Below, one piece after another: positions 44,646-53,410 of a DNA stretch of 64,000 nucleotides (its first letter is position 1; every line of letters begins with the position of its first letter). The stretch is from CAWAND01 sp963797485. Lineage in GTDB: Bacteria > Chloroflexota > Anaerolineae > Anaerolineales > E44-bin32. Both the position numbers and the translations under genes were made by a program. The notes beneath the pieces were generated by a model. The model did not search any database, had not been told where the DNA came from, and was given only the letters and a program-made list of their open reading frames with translations. The stretch lies in NCBI GenBank assembly GCA_963797485.1, contig CAWCPF010000003.1:1178001-1242000 (forward strand), in the 5' to 3' direction.

Positions 44646-45507
44646 TCACGCAAAGCCAGAAGCAGAAACTCCGGCGAGCAGCGCCGCCCCGACCCACTGG
44701 GAAGCCGTCAGAACTCTCCCCCAGCCACCATCCAGCCACGACCAGCGTCACCAACAGCTCACCCAAGCCGATCAGCGAGGTCTCCAGGCCACCGATGTGC
44801 TTGACGCCTGCGAAAAGGGTGGCCCGGCTCAGGAAGGTCACCCCGGTCAGGGCGAGTACCGGGAGCAAGGCGGCCTGGGAGGCTGCTTGCGAATGCGGAG
44901 AGATAAACACCAGGGCCAGGACGACGGTCAAGGTCATGGCCAGCAGGGTGTATAAGGTGACCGTGGGCGCGGGTGCTTCGTACAATACTCGCTGATTGAT
45001 TGGGATGTGCACAGCATAGAGCAGGCTGGCACCCAGCATCATGGCCACACCGATTCGGTCGACTTGCTCGGCGGGGGACCAAGACAAGAGCAGCACGGCC
45101 GGCACGCTCAGCCCCAACCGAAGAAGCGTACGCGGCGTGTAGCGCAGTCCGTCCATGTAGAGCAGAAAGGCCACGAACATCGGGTAGAGGGAGTAAAGCA
45201 GCTGGCCCAGGCTGGCGTCCAGGCGGCCTAGAGCCGAGTAATACAGAATAGAGCCGATTCCGTTCAGCCCCCCTGCGATCATGCATCCGACCAACCCCAG
45301 CGGATAAATGGTCAGGAGCCGGCGGCGGAAAGCCACCAGGAAAATGGCCAGCACGCCGGCGGCGCCCGCCGTCCGGATGGCTACCACGGCAAGCGGGGAC
45401 ATCCCGGCCAGTATGGCTTGCTTGCCGAAGATGGGAGCGAGGCCAAGGAACACCGCGGATGCGGCGGCCAGGCTCAGACCGCGGGGAGTCGATTGCAGAT
45501 CAGTCAT
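44646..45507 (-). CDS. EamA/DMT-superfamily transporter, end shifted by a frameshift
   Basis: A ten-helix DMT carrier (SAVFLGLAPIFGKQAILAGM, GLVGCMIAGGLNGIGSILYY, IPINQRVLYEAPAPTVTLY, GVKHIGGLETSLIGLGELLV). The last 30 residues are out of frame after GAACTC 44711-44716 (GAGTTC on the coding strand). Removing one base restores ...GESLTASQWVGAALLAGVSA and a stop at 44646, giving 286 residues. It starts 16 bases after the PLP-enzyme/receiver gene and is the last gene of the signalling island. It is a candidate exporter for a product or substrate of that enzyme, an inference from position only. Confidence 0.82.
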
Positions 45508-45522
45508 TCGGTGCCCCGGGGA

Positions 45523-47178
45523 TCAGTTGAGCGCCTTGCTGATTTCCTCCAGCAAGTCTTCGTTCAAGAAATCCCCCTTGGTCATAAGGCGGGAGATGTG
45601 ACCTTCGAGCCGCTTCTTCTCTGCGGCCGTGAGTTCCTTGGCCGTGACCACGATCACCGGGACATGTTCAGTGGCGGCCTCAGCCTTGAGCTGGCCCAAC
45701 ACCTCAAAACCGTCCATGCCGGGCATCATCAAGTCCAGGATCACCAGATCCGGAGGATGCTGGCGTGCCTGGTTGAGCGCCTGCGGGCCGGAGGCGGCTT
45801 CGCTGATGCTGAAGCTCCCCTGGGACTGCAAAATGCGCCGGATCAGGCGGCGTGCGTCGGCATGGTCGTCGACGACAAGCACACTTCTCGTCAGGCGCTC
45901 GTCCAGGCGCGCCAAGGCGGCCAGCAGGCCCTCCTCCGGCGACTGGGGCAGCTCGCCGGCCGGCCAGTCAATAGTCTGGTCCGATCCTTCCTGCAGCAGC
46001 TCCCCTTCGATCGGCTGAGTGTGACCGGATAAATTCACGACCACAACTTCATCCCGGCCAATCACGCCTTGTTGGGCCAGCTTGATCAGTCCGGCGAATG
46101 CGACGCCGGCCGCCGGCTCCACCGACAGGCCCTCCATCTTGGCCACAAGATGCATGGCCCGGAAAGCTTCTTCATCAGAGACGCTTTCCATCGTCCCGCC
46201 GTTGTCAATCAGGGTCTTCCGGAGGCGCGTGTAAGTCCGTCCAGGATTGCCAGTGCTCAAAGTCGAAATGTGGGTCGTGGGCGAGGTGATCGGGTCGGCC
46301 GTCTCCGCCCCGGCCTTCCAGGCGCGCACCATGGGCGCGCAGCCCGAGGCCTGGATGATCCCCAGCTTCGGAAGCTGGGCGGTGTACCCAAGAGACAACA
46401 GCTCAGAGAAGCCCTTGGAGACCCCGATCGGCCCAATGCCTCCGCTGACAGCTTGCAGGTACCAATCAGGCGCAACCCAGGCGCTGCGGGGCTCCTGAAG
46501 GCCCCCCAGCTGCTCGCTGATTTCGTAGGCCAGCGTCTTCATGGCCTCTATGTTGAGCATGCTTCGGGCGCTTCGATCCAGATACAAGCCTCGCTGGCGG
46601 GCAAACTCGGCCGCCAAAGCCTTGGCTTGATCATACGTGCTGGTGACCTTCACCACCTGAGTGCCGTACAGAGCGACTTCATGCATCTTGGCCGCCGGTA
46701 CGAGGCTGGTGAGAAAGGCCCAGATCTGGATGCCGGCTCGGGCGCCATAGGCTGAGTAGGCGATGGCCACATTGCCGGTCGAGGCCACCACGGCCTCGTT
46801 AATGCCCGCCTCTTTCAAGGCGGCTATGGCCACGGCCGCCTGCCGATCTTTGAAAGACGCCGTCGGTCCTTGGCGTTCATCCTTGATGTAGAGCTGGTCC
46901 AAACCAAGCATCATCCCCAGGTTGGTGGCGGGAAACAGGGGTGTGCCGCCATCGCCCATGACCAATCTGGGATTGAAGGTCCTTAGAGGCAGGACCTCGC
47001 GGTAGCGCCACAAATCGAACGGTCGCTGAGGCAAGGCCGCTTGCAGCACCGGCGCGATCGCCGCCAGGTCGTAGCGGGCCACAAGCCATTCGCTGCCGCA
47101 ATGAGGACAGGTGACGGCCAGCGGCTCGCCGGGCGAGCGCTGCCCACAATCCAAGCACTCCATCTCGAAAGTCGTCAT
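45523..47178 (-). CDS. Threonine-synthase-like PLP enzyme fused to a response-regulator receiver domain
   Basis: A 551-residue two-part protein. Residues 1-420 are a fold-type II PLP enzyme: zinc ribbon (Cys 8, 11, 24, 27), PLP lysine in GPTASFKDRQ (Lys110), phosphate-binding ASTGNVAIAYSAYGARAG, and SGGIGPIGVSKGFSELL. The pattern is closest to threonine synthase. Residues 431-551 are a complete receiver domain: Asp437-Asp438, phospho-acceptor Asp482 in LVILDLMMPGMDGFE, Thr512, Lys534. The reading frame is unbroken through both. A soluble histidine kinase gene ends 18 bases upstream, so phosphorylation may control the enzyme. The natural substrate (O-phosphohomoserine or other) is unproven. 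Confidence 0.9.
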   Translation of the reverse strand: MTTFEMECLDCGQRSPGEPLAVTCPHCGSEWLVARYDLAAIAPVLQAALPQRPFDLWRYREVLPLRTFNPRLVMGDGGTPLFPATNLGMMLGLDQLYIKDERQGPTASFKDRQAAVAIAALKEAGINEAVVASTGNVAIAYSAYGARAGIQIWAFLTSLVPAAKMHEVALYGTQVVKVTSTYDQAKALAAEFARQRGLYLDRSARSMLNIEAMKTLAYEISEQLGGLQEPRSAWVAPDWYLQAVSGGIGPIGVSKGFSELLSLGYTAQLPKLGIIQASGCAPMVRAWKAGAETADPITSPTTHISTLSTGNPGRTYTRLRKTLIDNGGTMESVSDEEAFRAMHLVAKMEGLSVEPAAGVAFAGLIKLAQQGVIGRDEVVVVNLSGHTQPIEGELLQEGSDQTIDWPAGELPQSPEEGLLAALARLDERLTRSVLVVDDHADARRLIRRILQSQGSFSISEAASGPQALNQARQHPPDLVILDLMMPGMDGFEVLGQLKAEAATEHVPVIVVTAKELTAAEKKRLEGHISRLMTKGDFLNEDLLEEISKALN

Positions 47179-47196
47179 GCTGGTTCGGACCGACGA

Positions 47197-48783
47197 TTAC
47201 TGGCCCGCATGGGGTTCAGCTCCGCCGTCGTCCTCGCCGGCCCTGGATGGATCGTCCAGGGCAGGGGGTTCGGTCGGTAGCGTGAACGCGAACGTGCTGC
47301 CTTCATTGACAGCGCTTTCCACCCAGATCCGCCCGCCATGGAGCTCAACCAGATGTCTGGCGATGGATAGACCCAGGCCCGTGCCCCCCGATTTTCGAGT
47401 TGGAGACGGGTCCACCTGGGAGAAGGGCACGAACAACTTCTCCTGATCCTCGGGCGTGATGCCGATCCCAGTGTCAGCCACGGCGACAAGGATTTCGCTG
47501 CCTTCATCGCGGACCAGGTGGCGCGCCGAGACGGCGATCTGGCCTCGTTCGGTGAACTTGGCGGCGTTGGAGACTAGGTTGAGCAGGACCTGCCGGATGC
47601 GGATGCTGTCGGCCCGCAAGCCCGGCAGATCGTCGGCGAGGTCGGTCACCAGCTCGATCGGCTTGTCCTTGACCAGGCCAATGGCAGTCGTCATCACGCC
47701 ATGGATGACTTCGGCCAAGTCGACTTCGCCGAAGGTGAGATCGAGCTTGCCGGCCTCGATCCGCGAGATGTCGAGCATGTCACTGATCAGGCCCAGGAGA
47801 TGCTGCCCGGCGTTGTAGATGGCGCTCAGATCCTCGCGCTGGGTATCGGTGATCGGCCCGTCGATGCCCTTCAGAATGACGCGCGAGAAGCCGATGATGG
47901 AATTCAACGGCGTCCGGAGCTCATGGCTCATGTTGGCCAGGAATTGGCTCTTAAGCTGGTCGGCTTCGCGCATCTCCTCCAGAGCTTGCTGGGTGAGGTG
48001 ATACGAGCGCATGTCCTGCAGCGCGGAGCCCAACTGCAAGGCGACCGCTTCGATAAGCTGGCGATCGTCCTCGGACCATGGTTGGCCGGCCTCAGGCGCG
48101 TCGAACTCGAGCACGCCCAATCGGCCGTCGGCCCCGGCGATGGGGACCGTCAGGCGGCCGTCGCGCACCGACGTGGGCGCATCCGCGGCTCCGTCGGGGG
48201 CTGCGGACACCGGACGCAGGTTGGTGCCATCGTCCACATAGCCGGGGACGCTTCCCCAACCGGCAAGCAGCGGCGGCGGTGCCGTGGCATCCACTTCCTC
48301 CGGCACGTGCGGAAGACTGATCGCCAGACGACCAGTGGCAGCCGTCTCAAGATCGAGAACCTGAGCCACGCCCCGGTAGCCCACCTGGCGACCGGAGGAG
48401 TCATTGCGGACCAGCCCGTGAAGCAGCAGGGTGAAGGGACGGCCGGAACGGGCTTTGACCTGCACCTTTTGGTTGGTGATGGGTTGGATGGCAGCCACCG
48501 TCATCTGGAGCCGCTCAATCCCCGCTCCGAACATCGGCTCCTGATACACCGCTTTCCCGATCAGTTCGCGGGGAGAGATGCCGAGAATGCGCTCGACCTC
48601 GGGACTGCACCAGGTGTAGTGGCCGGCGATGTCGGTTTCCCAGACCCAGCCTGTGGGCAGCTCACGGCGCTGCGCCAAACGACGCCCAGTCTCGGCGCTG
48701 GCGCCCGGTTTTGGATCCTCGGCGACATCCTTGAACAATGTCTCGAGCCGGTTATGCAGGTGATCGAACAGCTTCTTGCGCAT
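47197..48783 (-). CDS. Soluble hybrid-sensor histidine kinase (PAS-GAF-HisKA-HATPase)
   Basis: A 528-residue kinase without membrane segments. PAS domain at about residues 45-145 (WVWETDIAGHYTWCSPEVERILG), a GAF-like domain at about 160-260, HisKA with His287 in FLANMSHELRTPLNSIIGFS, and HATPase with N box QVLLNLVSNAAKF, G1 VADTGIGI and G2 GGTGLGLSIARHLVELHGG. It has no receiver of its own; the closest receivers are in the next gene (PLP fusion) and two lone receivers at the head of the island. Its start overlaps the end of the parA-like gene by 32 bases. Confidence 0.93.
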   Translation of the reverse strand: MRKKLFDHLHNRLETLFKDVAEDPKPGASAETGRRLAQRRELPTGWVWETDIAGHYTWCSPEVERILGISPRELIGKAVYQEPMFGAGIERLQMTVAAIQPITNQKVQVKARSGRPFTLLLHGLVRNDSSGRQVGYRGVAQVLDLETAATGRLAISLPHVPEEVDATAPPPLLAGWGSVPGYVDDGTNLRPVSAAPDGAADAPTSVRDGRLTVPIAGADGRLGVLEFDAPEAGQPWSEDDRQLIEAVALQLGSALQDMRSYHLTQQALEEMREADQLKSQFLANMSHELRTPLNSIIGFSRVILKGIDGPITDTQREDLSAIYNAGQHLLGLISDMLDISRIEAGKLDLTFGEVDLAEVIHGVMTTAIGLVKDKPIELVTDLADDLPGLRADSIRIRQVLLNLVSNAAKFTERGQIAVSARHLVRDEGSEILVAVADTGIGITPEDQEKLFVPFSQVDPSPTRKSGGTGLGLSIARHLVELHGGRIWVESAVNEGSTFAFTLPTEPPALDDPSRAGEDDGGAEPHAGQ

Positions 48784-49531
48784 AAGTCCTGAGTTCCTTG
48801 GCTAGCTGGCGGTATTGCTCGGCGCCCCGCGAACGGGGTGCATAGACAGTGATGGGCTGAGCGAAGATCGGGCTTTCCCGTAAGCGGGTGTCGACCTCGA
48901 TCACGGTTTCGAACACGGCTGCGCCAAAGGCTTTGCGAACCTGGTCGTGCAGGCTTTGATGGATTCGGTTCCGACGGTCGAACATGGTCAGAAGCAGACG
49001 GTAGCGAAGTCGAGGGTTGGAGAGGCGTCGGATCTCACGTACCAGCTCAAGCACATCCTGCAGGGCGTGGGCGGAGAAGAACTCGCACTGCGTGGGGATG
49101 ATGAGCAAATCGGCGGCGCTGAGCGCGCAGCGCGTGATTGTCCCGAGCGCCGGGGGGCAATCGAGCAAGATGACGTCATACTCGTCAACTGCCCTCAAAC
49201 TGCGCCTGAGTATCTGATCAAAGTCGTCGCGCACGTCGAGGAAGCGTTCGGCCATGAGGAGCGCATGGTTGGCCGGGGCAAGATCGAGGCCCGGCAGACC
49301 GGTTTCGTGGGTAATGGCGGTCACGTCGCCGCTTCCAAGCAGGATGTCGGAGACCGTGCCGTTGAGATCCGTCGGTTTAAGGCCCAGGCTCAAGGTTAGG
49401 TTGGCCTGCGGATCCAGGTCGACCAGCAGGGCCTTCTGGTGGGATTCGACCATCGTCGCGCCCAACGACAGAGCCGTGGTCGTCTTGGCCACACCGCCTT
49501 TTTCGTTGGCGATGGCGATGATAAAAGTCAT
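48752..49531 (-). CDS. Orphan ParA/Soj-family ATPase
   Basis: A 259-residue ATPase with the deviant Walker A NEKGGVAKTTTALSLG (residues 9-24), switch I DLDPQANLTLSLG, and Walker B VILLDCPPALG. These are typical of ParA/MinD-type positioning ATPases. No parB gene or parS-like site (TGTTTCACGTGAAACA) was seen in the window. It overlaps the upstream sensor by four bases (ATGA) and the downstream kinase by 32 bases, so it belongs to the signalling operon. Orphan ParA proteins can place chemosensory or signalling clusters in the cell; that role is inferred. Confidence 0.88.
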   Translation of the reverse strand: MTFIIAIANEKGGVAKTTTALSLGATMVESHQKALLVDLDPQANLTLSLGLKPTDLNGTVSDILLGSGDVTAITHETGLPGLDLAPANHALLMAERFLDVRDDFDQILRRSLRAVDEYDVILLDCPPALGTITRCALSAADLLIIPTQCEFFSAHALQDVLELVREIRRLSNPRLRYRLLLTMFDRRNRIHQSLHDQVRKAFGAAVFETVIEVDTRLRESPIFAQPITVYAPRSRGAEQYRQLAKELRTYAQEAVRSPA

Positions 49532-52500
49532 GCCTTGGCCCCATTCCCGTCCGCCACCGAGCCGTTTGAATCATGTTCTTCCGCCACCGCTGGCGGCGCA
49601 GGCACTGGCTCAATGTCGGCCGGGGCCGCGGATAGCCGGATGGCGGCCCGGCTGGCGCCCACGGCTTGGCGGAGCTCGCGGACGGCGGTCTTCAGCATGC
49701 TGTCGATGTCCGTGCTGGCTCGGATTCGGCTGGTGATCTCCAGGACCTTCTGTTCGCGTTCGGCCTGACGGAGGGCTTGCTCGTACGAACGGGCGTTCTG
49801 GACGGCCACGGCCAGCTGGTCGGCCAGCGTCGCCAAGACCGAGATGTCGTCTTCGGAGAAGGCGTAGGGCCTGGAATCCTGCACATCCAACGCGCCAATC
49901 ACGTTCTCACCGACGCGCAGAGGCACGGCCAATTCAGACTTCGTGTCTGGGAGCAGGCTTGCGGGTCGGAAATAGGGATCTGTGCCGACATCGTGGGCCA
50001 CGTAGTATTCGCCCGAACTCAGCCACAAAGCCTAGGATGGACCGACCCCCGACCGGTTCGGCGGCTTTCTGGTCCAACATCGTCTGGGCGGCGTGGCCGG
50101 CCGACTGACGGAGTACAGCCGATTCACCGGCGGCGTCCAGGAGGTACAGTGAGACGTTGTAGTAGCCAAAGCGTTCTCGGATCAGGCCGACGGCGCGCTC
50201 AAGCAGCCCATCGAGGTCCAACAAGCCCGTGGCCACGCGCGCGATCTCAGCCGCGGTCTCCATTTGGGTGGCGCGGCGTTGAATCTCTTCCATCAACCGC
50301 AGCTGTTCCAGCTGGCCGGCGACTTCTTCAGCCACGGCAGTCAGTATTTCACGATCTTCCTCCGACCACTTCGTCGGGTCGTGTGGCAGGACATCCAGCC
50401 TTCCGATGATCTCGCCTCTCAGCGCAATCGGCATTTCAATCGGCGGCGCCGTGTCGGCGCTTTCGGCGTCACCAAACGCGGCGGTGTTTTCCTGTCCCTG
50501 TGTGCGCCGGTTGCTCAGAAGAGAGTTCCCACGCTTCCGAGGTCTGGCGCCGATAGAGCAGGTCCACCTGGTGCAGACTCTGTTGTGTCTCTTCGAACAG
50601 ACGCGCATTTTCAATCGAGACGGCAACCTGCCCGGCCAAGAGTTCAATAAGCTCGACTTCATCGTCCGAGGGCGTCCGGTCGTCGAGCACCTCCGCCGCC
50701 AGCACACCCACCACCTGGCCGCGGCTGATCAGGGGAACCGCCAGGGCTGATCCGAGATTGCCCAGGGCCGGGTCATCCGCAACGCTCTCCTGGAGTCGGC
50801 TGCGGCTCATGCGCACGACCTTTCGCTGCTCGGCCGCCATGCCAAGCAGCCCCTGCCCGATGGGCGCGCCCTGGCCCAGGCGGGGCAGGCGATCTTGGGT
50901 GCGGGCGGAGGCGCTGCGAACGATGACCTCGTTGCCTTCCACCATCCCCAGGGTCACCCGGTCGTAACCGTAGGCGCCGCGAATCAGGCGGGTGACATCG
51001 GCAATGATCTGGTCGTATCCAAGATGCTGTGAGAGCTGGCGGAAGATGTCCAGCGCCCTGCGCCTTTGGGCGGCCAGATCCATTTCGCGCGAGAGCAGGC
51101 CGGCGTTCTGGATCGCAATGGCCAGCTGGTCGGCCATGGTCTGGAGCGCCACCAGATCCTGCTGGTCGAACGCGTTCGGCTCAACGCTCTGGACGTCGAG
51201 CGCCCCGATGACTCGATCGCCAGCCAGCAGCGGCAAGGCCATCTCCGAGCGCGTCTTGGGCAGATCCGGGTTGGCGAAATGGACCGCATCCTCACCCACG
51301 TCAAGGGCGATGCGAGATTTGCCCGTGCCTGTGACGTAGCCTACGATGCCGACCTTGCCGACGGCCAGGCTATGCCCGCGGGCGAGCATGCGGCGGCCGC
51401 CTTCGGAAGATGCCGCCCGGAGGACGGCATGGTCGCCGTTTGAGTCGATCAGGAACACCCCGGCGTGATAGTAGCCGAACCGATCCGAAATCAGCCGCAT
51501 GGTTTCGTTCAGGAGCTGGTCGATCTCCCGAAAGCCGGCTGCATCTCGAGCGACCTCGGCCGAAGCTTGAAGCTGACGCGCTCGACGTTGCAGATCGCTG
51601 GTGCGTTCGGCCACACGTTCCTCGAGACCCGCCACCAGTTCCTGCATCTGCTGCGACATGGCGTTGAAAGTGCGACCGAGCACGCCGATCTCGTCCTTGG
51701 CGGAGACGGTCACGTGTGCCGTGAGTTCACCCTCACCCAGGCGGCGAGCCACCTGGGTCAGCTCGACAATGGGGCCGGCCAAGAACCGCGAAATGATGAC
51801 CGCAGCCAGCGTCACGCCGGCAGCTACCAGAACCGACAGCAGCAGGCCATTGCGGGTCTGGGCCTGCGCCGGGGCGAAGAGGATGGACTGTGGCTGGAAG
51901 AAGGCCACCTGCCAGGGGCGGGTGTTCATGCGGGTCACCGCCACCTGGTCCTTCGACTCGGGCTGCGCCGGATCGCTGGACTCGAAATACGGTTGTGTGT
52001 CGGCGGACAGCAGTGCGGGAACAATGGCCGGTTGGAGACCCGGCATGCCGCCTTCGGCCGACACGAAACTCGGCAGGCGGTGTGCGGCCACCAGCTCCCC
52101 CGCGACGGTCGGCGAGATCGGGCCCACCGGGTTGAGCATCATGTCCGGCTCATTGCTGTGGGCGATGTTCAAGTGGTACTCGTCGAAAACTACGGCGAAG
52201 GATCCTGGACCGGCCAGACCGGCGGCGTGATCGATGATGTTTTGGATCACGTCGGCGCTGATGCCCACACGCAGCACGCCGGCAACCTGCGATCGATTGT
52301 CAAAAACGGGGGTGCTGAAGAAGATGGCCGGTCGGCCGTCCGAAGGCGAGAACTCGATCGGTGACACGTAGGCTCGGCGGGTGTTGAGAGCCTGCACGAA
52401 ATAGTCCCGACTGGATTTATCTTCGCCCACCATCGGCGCCGATACATCCAGCAAGTTGTGGCCATCGGCGTCCAGCAGGCCCAGCACACGCAAGTTGATT

Positions 52501-53373
52501 GGATCGCGCTTGGCCAATAGAATCAGCAAACGCTGGACCTCGTCGCGCTGGGCCGGATCCGACTGCTGATCAGAGCTGGCGGAGACAAAATCCACCAGAG
52601 TTCGCGATCTGAGCTTCGGTGTTGATGCTGGTCAAGTTGTCCTGGATGTAGGCGTCCAGAACGGCGGCTGTTTGCGAGGCGGCACCGCCCAGCTTCTGGT
52701 TGGCCTCGTTGCGCAAGGCCGATTGGGTCGATTGGCTGCTGAGCAAAGTCAGCAGACCGACCGGCACAAGGGCCATCACCAGAAAGGTCAGGATGAGTTT
52801 GGTTCGCAGGCTGTAAGTCTGAAACGGCCGGGCCACAATTAAGACCAGGGCCCCAGCGGCCAACCCGTCGATGACCAGCAGGACGATTGTGCTTACGGGC
52901 TGAGGCAAGGTCGGGAAGGCGTCGAACAGATCGATCAGCAAAGCCGCGGCGGCGACGCCCACTGCGACATAGATGGCCATCTGTGCCTGGCGCTCCGGCA
53001 GCCGCTCGCGGGCCAGTGCCGGGAAGAGGATCAGCACTCCAATCCCGGTCAACAAGCCAAGCTGATTGATGGCCACGGCCAGGCATAGGCTTAGCGCGGC
53101 CGCGCCGGCCATCAGGAGCCACACGCCGATGTTCTTGCGGCCAAAACGAGATGCCAGCCACGATCCGAGCCCAGCCAGGGCCAGCAGGGCAAACCCGGCC
53201 CCGACCACCGCATACTGCCAGCCTCGACCGGCCATGGCTGAAAGCAGCGGTGCAGGGAACCCGAGCACGCCAACGGCCAGGCTGATGATTGTCACCGGAT
53301 CCACGGCCGCCCGTTCAAGATGAAGCTTGGGGAGGCGGGCCTGAGTCGGGGTGGGGTCAGGAGGAAAGGTCAT
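49528..53373 (-). CDS. Large membrane sensor with extracytoplasmic domain, HAMP and multiple GAF domains; three frameshifts
   Basis: About 1,280 residues once repaired. Order: five to seven N-terminal helices (residues 25-205), an extracellular Cache-like domain (about 220-500), a helix (LLLSVLVAAGVTLAAVIISRF) and HAMP (GEGELTAHVTVSAKDEIGVL). Four GAF or partial GAF domains run to the end, each with phrases such as RFGYYHAGVFLID and DRVIGALDVQS. There is no kinase, cyclase or receiver domain. Breaks are at 52598-52603, 50523-50528 (both GAGTTC) and 50015-50020 (GAACTC); removing one base at each gives continuous sequence (e.g. GFVAESGEYYVAHDVG). It probably senses an external ligand and signals by protein contact. 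Confidence 0.82.
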
Positions 53374-53410
53374 TCAAGACCTCCCAAACGCGGAACTCGT
53401 CCCATTCCGG

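Noticed and set aside
50473..50707. Separate small genes at the frame changes in the large GAF sensor
   Set aside because: Domain content continues smoothly across each break after removal of one base; no ribosome sites are present.
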